A stretch of 64,000 bases of DNA, taken from NCBI GenBank assembly GCA_048267245.1, contig JBLWXV010000002.1, forward strand, positions 310,001-374,000. The letters are read 5' to 3'. The stretch is from JBLWXV01 sp048267245. Its GTDB lineage: Bacteria; Bdellovibrionota; Bacteriovoracia; Bacteriovoracales; Bacteriovoracaceae. Of this stretch, positions 31,663-40,059 are shown piece by piece. A program made the translations under genes and the position numbers. The notes beneath the pieces were generated by a model. The model was not told the DNA's origin and did no database searches. It worked only from the letters and a program-made list of their open reading frames with translations. Position 1 is the first letter of the stretch, and each line of letters starts with the position of its first letter.

Positions 31663-32910
31663 ATGCATCTTAATGATTTGAGAGAAATGGACATTAAAGA
31701 ACTCAACCAAATGGCCGAGGACAAGGGCGTTGAAAACCCTGGTTCGCTTAAGCGCCACGAGGTTATTTTCGCGCTTCTAAAAGATTCGGCCAAAAACGGC
31801 GAAGACATTTTTGGTGGCGGTGTTCTTGAGATCCTTCCCGATGGTTTCGGCTTTCTTAGGTCTCCTGGTTATAACTATCTTCCCGGTGCCGATGATATCT
31901 ACGTTTCACCAAGCCAAATTAGAAGATTTGGTCTCAGAAAAGGTGACACGTGCGAAGGTCAGATTCGCCCACCTAAAGAAGGCGAGCGCTACTTCGCACT
32001 TCTCAAAGTAAATACTGTTAACGATCAAACTCCAGAGATCCACAAGAAGACAGTACTCTTTGATAACTTGACTCCGCTCTATCCTGAGAAAAAGATCAAC
32101 CTTGAATATAAGCCAACAAATTACTCAACTCGCTTGATTGATATGTTTGTTCCTCAAGGTTTTGGTCAACGCTGTCTCATCGTGGCCCCACCAAAAGCCG
32201 GTAAGACTGTTCTCATGCAAGATATGGCCAACGCCATTACGACAAATCACCCAGATGCCACTTTGATCGTTCTTCTCATTGACGAGCGTCCAGAGGAAGT
32301 AACCGATATGAAGCGCAACGTTCAAGCAGAAGTTGTGTCTTCGACATTTGATGAGCCGGCCAGTCGTCACGTTCAGGTTGCCGAGATGGTTATGGAAAAA
32401 GCCAAGCGTCTTGTTGAAGCTGGTAAAGACGTGATCATTCTTCTCGACTCGATCACTCGTCTTGCACGTGCTTACAACACTGTTGTTCCACCATCTGGTA
32501 AGATCCTCTCTGGTGGTGTGGATTCAAACGCCCTTCACAGACCAAAGAGATTCTTTGGTGCCGCCCGTAATATTGAAAAGGGTGGTTCACTTACAATTAT
32601 TGCTACTGCTCTTATCGACACTGGTTCACGTATGGACGAAGTGATCTTCGAAGAATTTAAGGGTACTGGTAACTCTGAAATTCAACTCGATAGAAAACTT
32701 CTCGAAAAGAGAATCTTCCCAGCTCTTGATATCAACAAGTCTTCTACTCGTAAGGAAGAGCTTCTCATGGAAGATAAAGATCTTCAGAGAATCTTCGTTC
32801 TTAGAAAAGTTCTTCACCCAATGAGTACGATTGATGCGATGGAATTCACTCTTAGTCGTGTAACTAAGTCTAAAACTAATGGAGAATTCCTCGACAGCAT
32901 GAATAGCTAG
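31663..32910 (+). CDS. rho: Transcription termination factor Rho
   Basis: 415 residues, normal length without insertion domain. Rho N-terminal helical region (LREMDIKELNQMAEDKG), cold-shock-like RNA-binding part GVLEILPDGFGFLRSP, Walker A APPKAGKTVLM, Walker B VIILLDSITRLARAYN, Q/R-loop PPSGKILSGGVD and GSLTIIATALIDTGSRMDE. Hexameric RNA helicase ending untranslated transcripts. First of the plus-strand block rho-prfA-prmC-murA-HIT; 58 bases separate it from prfA. Confidence 0.98.
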   Translation: MHLNDLREMDIKELNQMAEDKGVENPGSLKRHEVIFALLKDSAKNGEDIFGGGVLEILPDGFGFLRSPGYNYLPGADDIYVSPSQIRRFGLRKGDTCEGQIRPPKEGERYFALLKVNTVNDQTPEIHKKTVLFDNLTPLYPEKKINLEYKPTNYSTRLIDMFVPQGFGQRCLIVAPPKAGKTVLMQDMANAITTNHPDATLIVLLIDERPEEVTDMKRNVQAEVVSSTFDEPASRHVQVAEMVMEKAKRLVEAGKDVIILLDSITRLARAYNTVVPPSGKILSGGVDSNALHRPKRFFGAARNIEKGGSLTIIATALIDTGSRMDEVIFEEFKGTGNSEIQLDRKLLEKRIFPALDINKSSTRKEELLMEDKDLQRIFVLRKVLHPMSTIDAMEFTLSRVTKSKTNGEFLDSMNS

Positions 32911-32968
32911 CGCACGGACAGGGATAAATTTTCGTAGGAATTAATTTAATCGCAAGAGGGGAATCCCA

Positions 32969-34042
32969 ATGTCCATGTTTGATAAGCTAGATGATGTTGT
33001 TAGAAGATATGAAGTGGTCAATGAGAAGCTCACTGACCCAAGTATTTTCGAGCGCCAAAAAGAATATAGAGAACTCACTACAGAAAGGTCCAATCTCGAA
33101 GAGATTGTGACTGCCTATAAGCGCTATAAGCAAATCCAAGCCGACGTCGCCGAAGCCAAAGAAATTCTCTCTAATGAGAAAGACGAAGATATGCGCGCTA
33201 TGGCCAAGGAAGAGTTGCAAGAGGCTGAAGCCGAGCTTCCAGGATTAGAAGATGAGCTAAAAATTCTTCTACTTCCCAAAGACCCACTCGACGAAAAGAA
33301 CGTGATGATTGAAATTCGCGCTGGCGCCGGTGGAGATGAAGCATCTATCTTCGTTGCCGATGTCTACCGCATGTACCAAGTCTTCTGTAAAGAATTGGGC
33401 TTTAAGACAGAGCTTGTGAGCCTCTCTGAAGGCGACCAAGGTCTTAAGGAAGTCATTTTCAGCGTTAGTGGCGATAAAGTATTTTCTAAACTAAAGTATG
33501 AATCTGGCGTTCACCGCGTTCAGCGCGTCCCAAAAACGGAATCCCAAGGGCGTATTCACACTTCAACAATTACTGTGGCCGTGATGCCAGAAGCTGATGA
33601 AGTAGAATTCGAGCTCGATATGAATGATGTTCGCGTAGACGTCTACCGCTCTGGTGGTTCAGGTGGCCAGTCGGTTAACACCACTGACTCTGCTGTTCGC
33701 GTAACTCACATTCCAACCGGAACAGTTGTTGCCAACCAAGACCAGAAGTCTCAGATTAAAAACAAAGAGAAAGCTCTTAAAATTCTTCGCACTAGAATTT
33801 ATGACAAAATGGTAAGTGAAGCCCATGCCAAGGAAGCCGCTGAGAGAAAGGGGCAAATCGGCAAGGGGGACCGCTCAGAGCGCATTAGAACATACAACTA
33901 TCCTCAAAGCCGTCTTACTGATCACCGCATAGGTCTCACACTTTATAACCTCGAAGAAGTTGTGGCAGGAAATCTTGCTCCAGTTACAGATGCCCTGGTC
34001 GCTTACAATCAAGCAGAACTTCTCAAGGGTGAGGACGACTAG
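32969..34042 (+). CDS. prfA: Peptide chain release factor 1
   Basis: 357 residues behind AGAGGGG. Conserved features: AGAGGDEASIFVADVYRMY, HRVQRVPKTESQGRIHTST and the catalytic GGQ in RSGGSGGQSVNTTDSAVR. RF1 decodes UAA and UAG stop codons. The gene itself ends in TAG, read only by RF1, and the same frame stays open after that TAG through the whole of prmC. GGQ methylation by PrmC activates RF1, so the two products interact directly. Confidence 0.97.
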   Translation: MSMFDKLDDVVRRYEVVNEKLTDPSIFERQKEYRELTTERSNLEEIVTAYKRYKQIQADVAEAKEILSNEKDEDMRAMAKEELQEAEAELPGLEDELKILLLPKDPLDEKNVMIEIRAGAGGDEASIFVADVYRMYQVFCKELGFKTELVSLSEGDQGLKEVIFSVSGDKVFSKLKYESGVHRVQRVPKTESQGRIHTSTITVAVMPEADEVEFELDMNDVRVDVYRSGGSGGQSVNTTDSAVRVTHIPTGTVVANQDQKSQIKNKEKALKILRTRIYDKMVSEAHAKEAAERKGQIGKGDRSERIRTYNYPQSRLTDHRIGLTLYNLEEVVAGNLAPVTDALVAYNQAELLKGEDD

Positions 34043-34046
34043 GAGG
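34041..34046 (+). promoter_or_regulatory. Perfect Shine-Dalgarno overlapping the prfA stop
   Basis: AGGAGG begins within the prfA TAG. Five bases downstream stands ACG (34052-34054), not ATG, GTG or TTG. The position is ideal for initiating prmC there. Confidence 0.6.
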
Positions 34047-34051
34047 CGCTT

Positions 34052-34972
34052 ACGGAAAATCTAGCTGAGCTTACTGAAAGGTATTTTAAAAAGAATGAGC
34101 ACAAGCTTGGCCAGTGTTACCCAGGTCTCACCCTTCGAAGACTTAAGTCTGAGATTGAAACCTACGCCTTCTATCACAATCTTGAAAATGTTTTTGACGG
34201 ACACTACCCACTCTCAGATCAGCACCCGATCTCTCGCTTCTTTGAGCGCCTGAGCCACGGTGTTCCTTTAGAATATATTACAAAGAAGGCTTATTTTTAT
34301 AAGTCGGAGTTCTTTGTTGATGAGCGCGTGCTCATTCCTCGCAACGAAACTGAAGTTCTTGTTGAGATGGCTTGCAATGAACTCGCCTCCATTCTCAAGC
34401 ACACCGACGAAACTCTCAGGGTTGCCGATGTAGGCACGGGCAGCGGAGCAATCGCCCTGTCAATTATGGCCGAGAGCTTGGTGCCCATTCAGATGATTGG
34501 GCTTGATATCTCAGTTGATGCACTCAAAGTGGCCAAGAAGAATTGGTTCAAGCTTCGCTACAAAATTCCTCGCGGCTCTGATTTGAGACTTATTCAGTCT
34601 GACCGCTTAAATGAGATTGGTGAAAATGAGGAAAAGTTTCACCTAATTGTCAGCAACCCTCCCTATATTAAGCAAAGTGAGGACGGCGCCTTCGTTCACT
34701 CACAAGTGGATCAATTTGAGCCACACGTTGCGCTCTATCTCGACGATGAAGAATATGGCGCATGGTTTGGCCAACTAGCAGATCAGGCCTATGCGGCGCT
34801 GGTCTCCGAGGGAGTCTTCCTGATGGAAGGGCATGAGGACCACTGGGAAGAGCTTGAGCCAATCTTTCGCACCGCCGGATTCGATACCCAGTTAATTAAT
34901 GATTTAACAGGTGCCCCCCGCTTTTTACGCGCCAAAAAAGTGGTAGTATATTCTGAAGCCGATAGGTTTTAG
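34052..34972 (+). CDS. prmC: Release factor glutamine methyltransferase, non-canonical start
   Basis: 306 residues if read from ACG 34052. The N-terminal PrmC domain is encoded and intact (ISRFFERLSHGVPLEYITKK, then FFVDERVLIPRNETE), followed by the SAM-binding fold VADVGTGSGAIALSI and the catalytic NPPY in LIVSNPPYIK. It methylates the GGQ glutamine of release factors. No ATG, GTG or TTG occurs in frame between the prfA stop and GTG 34328, which would delete the whole N-terminal domain. So either ACG behind AGGAGG is used, or UAG readthrough makes a PrfA-PrmC fusion, or a sequencing error hides an ATG. Confidence 0.85.
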   Translation, partial: TENLAELTERYFKKNEHKLGQCYPGLTLRRLKSEIETYAFYHNLENVFDGHYPLSDQHPISRFFERLSHGVPLEYITKKAYFYKSEFFVDERVLIPRNETEVLVEMACNELASILKHTDETLRVADVGTGSGAIALSIMAESLVPIQMIGLDISVDALKVAKKNWFKLRYKIPRGSDLRLIQSDRLNEIGENEEKFHLIVSNPPYIKQSEDGAFVHSQVDQFEPHVALYLDDEEYGAWFGQLADQAYAALVSEGVFLMEGHEDHWEELEPIFRTAGFDTQLINDLTGAPRFLRAKKVVVYSEADRF

Positions 34973-35028
34973 TGCCTCGCATGAGGACTCAAAATGCCAG
35001 CGCATAATTAAAGCATAGTAGGGGAAGC

Positions 35029-36279
35029 ATGGATAAATTAGTAGTCAATGGACCTAGTCGCCTTGAGGGCGAAGTACGTATCTCACGGGCGAAGAATGCA
35101 TATCTTCCAATTCTTGCGGCGCTGCCGCTTGTGAAGGGGAATGTGACACTAAAGAACGTGCCCAAGTTGCGCGACATCGAAACGATGAAGCAACTCCTCT
35201 CTACTCTGGGAATCTCAAATTCACAGACTGATGCCGGGACTGTTTTTAATACCGCCGAAATGACAACTTACGAAGCCACATATGAGCTAGTTAAAACCAT
35301 GCGTGCTTCGATATTTGTTCTCGGCCCTCTTCTAGGACGCTTTGGCAAGGCCAAGGTTTCGCTTCCAGGTGGATGCGCAATTGGAGCGCGACCTATTGAT
35401 ATTCACCTGACAAACTTAGAAAAGCTTGGGGCAAAGATCACGTTAGAAGGTGGTTATGTCTACGCCGAAGCTGATGAACTCATTGGAACCACTCTCTCGC
35501 TTTCTTTTCCCTCGGTGGGGGCCACTGAGAATGTGATGATGGCGGCAACACTGGCTAAGGGTGTGACGGTAATCAATAACGCCGCGATGGAGCCTGAGAT
35601 CGAAGATCTTGGAAATTTCCTCAATGCTATGGGGGCGAAGATTACGGGACACGGAACAAAGTCTATTCGCGTTGAAGGCGTGAAGGAGCTTAAGGCCTGT
35701 GAGTACGAGGCCATCGGAGATCGCATTGAGGCCGTCACTTATGTATGTGCTGCCCTTGCCACTCACTCACATCTTCGCATTACTGGTGTGAATCCTTCAC
35801 ACTTGGAGTTCGTACTTGAAGCACTTAAAGAGGCCGGTGGAAAGATTAATTGGGATCAAGACTCAATTGAAATTCATCCCTCTACGCTCAAGCCCCTGAG
35901 TATCGATACGGCCCCCTATCCAGGATTTCCCACCGATGCTCAAGCGCAGGTCATGGCACTCATGACTCATATTAGTGGTACCTCTACCATTACTGAGCAC
36001 ATTTTTGAGAATCGCTTTATGCACGTTCCAGAGCTTACACGCATGGGGGCGAAGATAAAGTTGAAGGGAAAGACCGCCGTTATTGATGGCGTTCCAAATC
36101 TCAGTGGGGCGCCAGTTATGTGCACCGACCTTCGCGCTAGCGCGGCCCTGGTCATTGCTGCACTTACGGCCAAAGGGCGCACGGATATCCAGCGCGTCTA
36201 TCACTTGGATCGCGGCTACGAAGGGCTTGATATCAAGCTTAAAAATTTGGGTGCAGATATTAAGAGAGAGCGGGAGTAG
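35029..36279 (+). CDS. murA: UDP-N-acetylglucosamine 1-carboxyvinyltransferase
   Basis: 416 residues. First committed step of peptidoglycan synthesis, target of fosfomycin. The attacking Cys116 is present in SLPGGCAIGARPID, so fosfomycin-reactive. Lys22-Asn23 are kept, but the preceding SGAKN is SRAKN (Gly20 to Arg) and A25 is Tyr. Other conserved parts: TMRASIFVLGPLLGRFG, SVGATENVMMAATLA, EPEIEDLGNFL and FPTDAQAQ. Followed after 2 bases by the HIT gene. Confidence 0.96.
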   Translation: MDKLVVNGPSRLEGEVRISRAKNAYLPILAALPLVKGNVTLKNVPKLRDIETMKQLLSTLGISNSQTDAGTVFNTAEMTTYEATYELVKTMRASIFVLGPLLGRFGKAKVSLPGGCAIGARPIDIHLTNLEKLGAKITLEGGYVYAEADELIGTTLSLSFPSVGATENVMMAATLAKGVTVINNAAMEPEIEDLGNFLNAMGAKITGHGTKSIRVEGVKELKACEYEAIGDRIEAVTYVCAALATHSHLRITGVNPSHLEFVLEALKEAGGKINWDQDSIEIHPSTLKPLSIDTAPYPGFPTDAQAQVMALMTHISGTSTITEHIFENRFMHVPELTRMGAKIKLKGKTAVIDGVPNLSGAPVMCTDLRASAALVIAALTAKGRTDIQRVYHLDRGYEGLDIKLKNLGADIKRERE

Positions 36280-36281
36280 AG

Positions 36282-36632
36282 ATGAGTTCGGAATCAATTT
36301 TTACTAAGATTATTAATAAAGAAATTCCTGCAAAATTTGTCTATGAAGACTCCCATGTCATTGGCATTGTGGACATCGCTCCTCAAGCAGAGACTCACTT
36401 GCTCTTTATCCATCGCCAGCCGACGACCAATATCAATCAATTAGTTCGCACGAGCCCAGAACAATTAGGCCACCTTTTTAGCGCGATTGAAAAATTTTCT
36501 AAGGAAAATGGTTACGAAGAAAAAGGCTTTCGCCTGGTGACTAACTGTGGAGCAAGTGCTGGTCAGAGTGTCTTTCACACTCACATACACTTGCTCTCAG
36601 ATAGCAAGGGACTTGGGCGCTTTGGCGCCTAA
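36282..36632 (+). CDS. HIT-family nucleotide hydrolase (HinT-like)
   Basis: 116 residues, classic length. FTKIINKEIPAKFVYEDSHV at the N-terminus and the histidine triad HTHIHLL near residue 99 define a HINT-type purine nucleoside phosphoramidase. VTNCGASAGQSVFHTHIH is the full active-site strand. Cytoplasmic. Starts 2 bases after murA; its stop overlaps the convergent gene's stop by 4 bases. Confidence 0.93.
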   Translation: MSSESIFTKIINKEIPAKFVYEDSHVIGIVDIAPQAETHLLFIHRQPTTNINQLVRTSPEQLGHLFSAIEKFSKENGYEEKGFRLVTNCGASAGQSVFHTHIHLLSDSKGLGRFGA

Positions 36633-37375
36633 GCCAGTCCGTCGATCATCGCTGTTAAAAGCGACGTCTGAAGTTTTGTGATCTGTGGTGTTTTCGCCAT
36701 CATGAGTACTGGGCTCTTGCCAATTGTCATTGTGGCAACCAACTCAGAGCGATCAGACTTATACTCGATAATTTCAAAGCGCTCACCAAAATCATTCTCA
36801 TAATGAGTCATGAGTTTTTCTTCGAGCTCGCCTCCAATTTCAGGATTGCCCTTAGCAGTTCCTGTGACCTTGGCGCGAATAAGTTTTGGACGATCGCCTT
36901 CTTTCTCACCCTTATCGAGATCATTGTAGATTAGTGTGAGTTCGCTTGTGGCGAGATTAGCGCGCACATTATTCCACAATTCTTCAAAGAAAGTTGTGCG
37001 ATCATTGGGGTAGAGCTTCTTTAAATGAGAGATAAGTGGGAAGAGCTCTTTTAATGTGACGAGATTATTTTGGATCGTCCAAGCTTCACTTGTTTTAAGA
37101 AATAAGCTCTTGGCATTGTCGTTGCCAAGTTTTTCAAACTCTTCATAGGTGAGGTCGGCTTCATTCTTAGAGCGAACGGGCATGATGCCAGCAAGCTTAG
37201 TGACAAGGGCCCGGGTCTCATCAGAGAGACCAGTGGTATTAAAGAAGAGTGCCTGTGGCGCCATATTCTCGAGTTCTTCGATATTGACGAGCTTTGCAGT
37301 GCTCTCACTCTCTAGACTGAAGGTGCGCAAGCTTACTTGCTTGTCGTTTTTGATGAAGCCAAGCGTAAATTCCAT
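36629..37375 (-). CDS. Hypothetical soluble protein
   Basis: 248 residues from ATG 37375 (AGGAGAG upstream; the longer frame to 37483 lacks one). No signal peptide or membrane helix. Charged, mixed alpha/beta sequence with a central helical region KELFPLISHLKKLYPNDRT and strand-rich C-terminal half (SELTLIYNDL, KLIRAKVTGTAKG, RFEIIEYKSDRSELVATMTI). Not recognised. Monocistronic. Confidence 0.6.
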   Translation of the reverse strand: MEFTLGFIKNDKQVSLRTFSLESESTAKLVNIEELENMAPQALFFNTTGLSDETRALVTKLAGIMPVRSKNEADLTYEEFEKLGNDNAKSLFLKTSEAWTIQNNLVTLKELFPLISHLKKLYPNDRTTFFEELWNNVRANLATSELTLIYNDLDKGEKEGDRPKLIRAKVTGTAKGNPEIGGELEEKLMTHYENDFGERFEIIEYKSDRSELVATMTIGKSPVLMMAKTPQITKLQTSLLTAMIDGLA

Positions 37376-37546
37376 TTTCTCTCCTGAGTACGGCCCCTCG
37401 TCTCTCGACGTGTGCTGGCCAGCCCCTTGATGGGCACTAAATCTATCCGTCAGAGGATATACCAGATCAATTGGGACAGACAAATGGAGAGTGGATGATT
37501 GCTCTGCCTAGCAGTAATTATACGCTTTTAGCGCTATACTAGACTC

Positions 37547-38200
37547 ATGCGCAAACTCGTTTTAAAGGCCTCATTGCTGCTTTGCTCCCTCGGAAGCTTA
37601 ATATGCCCGTCCATGGCCCAGGACGAGCGCTACTTGCGCGAGCTTTTGACTGAGCGCTTTTACAATCCGGAGATTAATAAGAACCTCGCTACGTCGGAGT
37701 ACTTTCACGTGCTCAGTCCATTCTATCAAGTGGACTTGGATGGCAATTCTCGCAACGAATCTCTGGTTTTTGAAAAGATTGATGGCAAGGATCTCTTTCA
37801 TATACACAACTACGAAGGGGAGCGAATTTTCTCTGCCGCCTTTACGCCACTTGGAACGAGTTCGCACCTCTTTAAAATCAATGTGAGAAGTATTGGTAAG
37901 GGGTATCGCGCTCTTCTTTTGCACTACTATGAGGGTTCTCAGAGCTACTTAGAGTTCATGGGAACGTCTCGTTTGTACGTTCTGACCTACAAAGAGGTTG
38001 GTCCAGGGAAGTTCGATTTTTTTAAGGGACCGCTGTTATGGAGTGAGTATAAAGACGCGCAGGGAAATTATCTACAGCGCGGACAATTTGTTGTCCTTCG
38101 CGATTTCAATAACGATGGGCTAATGGAAATCTCTGTTCGCTACAAAGACATTAGTCGCGTTTTTCACTTCAATGGCAAGAGTTGGGTTGGTTATAATTAA
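37547..38200 (+). CDS. Secreted protein with Asp-rich calcium-like loops
   Basis: 217 residues with signal peptide (MRKLVLKASLLLCSLGSLIC, then PSMAQ). Two short acidic loops, VDLDGNSRNESLV and RDFNNDGLMEISVRY, look like the DxDxNxxxE elements of VCBS/FG-GAP-like beta-propeller repeats, so a calcium-binding beta-rich secreted domain is plausible. Otherwise not recognised. Convergent with the next gene, stops overlapping. Confidence 0.6.
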   Translation: MRKLVLKASLLLCSLGSLICPSMAQDERYLRELLTERFYNPEINKNLATSEYFHVLSPFYQVDLDGNSRNESLVFEKIDGKDLFHIHNYEGERIFSAAFTPLGTSSHLFKINVRSIGKGYRALLLHYYEGSQSYLEFMGTSRLYVLTYKEVGPGKFDFFKGPLLWSEYKDAQGNYLQRGQFVVLRDFNNDGLMEISVRYKDISRVFHFNGKSWVGYN

Positions 38201-38694
38201 CCAGCTTTCGTGTGCTTGTCTTCCTCGTCTTCTTCAAATGATTTTCTCTTCATGCGCTCACTTGCAAGGTCAATAGTGATTGCTTCGCTAGAATCCGTTT
38301 GAGAGGAGTTTGGAGTTGGGGCAGTGTCTTTTGGAAATGTTTGTCTTAAGAGAAGCCAAAGTCCAAAGGGGAGTGCGGTAAGAGCAAAGAGCGTCCAAAG
38401 TGGTGAGGGCGCCGTTGGGTTAGTGGTCGCGTTTGGGGTTCTCGTTGTCCCACGTCTAGGGGGAAGTTTTGATTGACCGGTGAGAGTTCTCGCTTGTTTA
38501 TTCTTGTGAGCCGAGACTCCTGGAGTAGTTCCATTAAAGTCAAAACCCTTCTCTGGTCCAGAGTGAACCTCTTGATACTCTTCAATTGAGATTCCCATCT
38601 CTGGCTCTACAGCTGGAGCACGTCCTTGCGCCTTGGCCGTTTGAAGTGAGAATAAGAGTGTCAAAGAGCATAGAGCAAAGAGACATTTAGACAT
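38197..38694 (-). CDS. Small exported membrane protein, function unknown
   Basis: 165 residues from ATG 38694, with AAGGAAGGGG upstream. Signal peptide MSKCLFALCSLTLLFSLQTAKA, a Pro/Thr/Gly-rich linker, one membrane helix (LWTLFALTALPFGLWLLL, about 97-114) and an acidic cytoplasmic tail. Bitopic topology with a periplasmic N-terminal part is expected. Not recognised. Confidence 0.55.
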   Translation of the reverse strand: MSKCLFALCSLTLLFSLQTAKAQGRAPAVEPEMGISIEEYQEVHSGPEKGFDFNGTTPGVSAHKNKQARTLTGQSKLPPRRGTTRTPNATTNPTAPSPLWTLFALTALPFGLWLLLRQTFPKDTAPTPNSSQTDSSEAITIDLASERMKRKSFEEDEEDKHTKAG

Positions 38695-38892
38695 GGACGA
38701 CCCCTTCCTTGGGATTTTCCCGACGTCATTTCGGGATATTACGAGTATAGCACAAAAGCGGCAGCATAAAGAAATTTCATGCACCTACGGGTGTGCCTCT
38801 TAAATATGATACACGCTGAGAATCAAAATCTTCAGAGGGCAAAAGCCGCCCCGTAGGGTCACAATGACCATAGAACTAAGAGTGGAAGTTTC

Positions 38893-40059
38893 ATGAAATT
38901 CGTAAAAAGAGTCGCAACGACACTTGATATTGAAGAGCTTCTCGGACTTTATTGGTCAAGCTATGGTGACGATTATCCACTGGCCTTAGGTACAGACAAG
39001 CGAGTGATGTACTCGGCCATCACTGATCCAGAGCGATTCTATTGGTTAATTATCCGCGATGATCAGAGTAATAATATTGCGGCCTCATGTATCGTTGAAA
39101 TTGATCGTACTGACAAAATTGGCAAGGTGACGGGTGTAACAGTCTCAAAAAAATATCGCGGCCATGGTCTTGCCACTGAAATCATTGGCGCGGCTTGTAG
39201 TGAAGTGCTAGATCGCCGCGAGTGGGTGAAGAGTCTCTACGCAACTTCACGAACAGTTTCGGTTGCCTCTCAGACTATGCTGCTTGCCAATGGTTTTATT
39301 CCTCTTGGTATCTTTCCAAACGCAAGAAAGATTAGAAGTTATGAATCGCTCACTTTGATGGGCAAGTTTAGTGACCTCGCTCTAAAGAATCGTGCACCTG
39401 TAGAGAACCTCCCAAGTGCACTCGTTCCTATATATGAAATTTTGGATGAGAGAGTTGGTGTTAAGTCTAAATTCAACCACGTTGGCGATTGTCCTGAAGT
39501 TTTAAAAAATACTCGTGCTGATTCTGAAGAGCGCGTTCGCAGTGAATATGAATTTATCTTTGCTCCCAAATTCGTTCAACGCCGATTTGATGAGACCTTT
39601 AAGGGGAGTGGGGAAGATACATTCTATCCCTTTCATAAACCCAATCTTCTGATCGCAAATCAAGATAAAGATATCGAACTCTTTGCTTCATTTAGTAAGA
39701 AAGATCACTACTGTGTGATCATGTCGGCAAACCGCCCTATCTCATCGCTTGGAAGTGAAATAAAAGATTTGATTTTTGCCATGAAAGAAATTGGCATCTA
39801 CTACATCGAGACTTTGGTGCGAGTGGATCATTTTAATGCAATTTGCTTTCTCACGCATAACCGTTTTCTTCCCTCCGCTCTGTATCCTGCAATGCGAGAG
39901 TCGGATGGGAAAATGCACGACTATGTACTGCTCACGCGCACAATGGTGCCGCTCGACTTTTCTGAGTTGCATATTCACCACTCTTTTAGGCCCTATCTCG
40001 ATCAATACACAAAAATGTGGATTGAGGAGAACCTGAAGTCTTTTGAGGTTGATAACTAG
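38893..40059 (+). CDS. Tandem GNAT-like acetyltransferase, first gene of the Lux-like operon
   Basis: 388 residues behind AGTGGAAG. The first 160 residues are a GNAT fold: GKVTGVTVSKKYRGHGLATE contains the R/Q-x-x-G-x-G/A acetyl-CoA loop (YRGHGLAT). The second half (about 205-375), with IKDLIFAMKEIGIYYIETLV and FNAICFLTHNRFLPSALYPA, resembles a second GNAT unit lacking an obvious acyl-CoA loop. Substrate unknown; an amine could be acylated with a fatty or aryl acyl group delivered by the downstream enzymes. Stop and next start share TAGTG. Confidence 0.7.
   Translation: MKFVKRVATTLDIEELLGLYWSSYGDDYPLALGTDKRVMYSAITDPERFYWLIIRDDQSNNIAASCIVEIDRTDKIGKVTGVTVSKKYRGHGLATEIIGAACSEVLDRREWVKSLYATSRTVSVASQTMLLANGFIPLGIFPNARKIRSYESLTLMGKFSDLALKNRAPVENLPSALVPIYEILDERVGVKSKFNHVGDCPEVLKNTRADSEERVRSEYEFIFAPKFVQRRFDETFKGSGEDTFYPFHKPNLLIANQDKDIELFASFSKKDHYCVIMSANRPISSLGSEIKDLIFAMKEIGIYYIETLVRVDHFNAICFLTHNRFLPSALYPAMRESDGKMHDYVLLTRTMVPLDFSELHIHHSFRPYLDQYTKMWIEENLKSFEVDN

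Noticed and set aside
34328..34972. prmC annotated as starting at GTG 34328
   Set aside because: This removes the conserved N-terminal domain that the upstream in-frame sequence plainly encodes.
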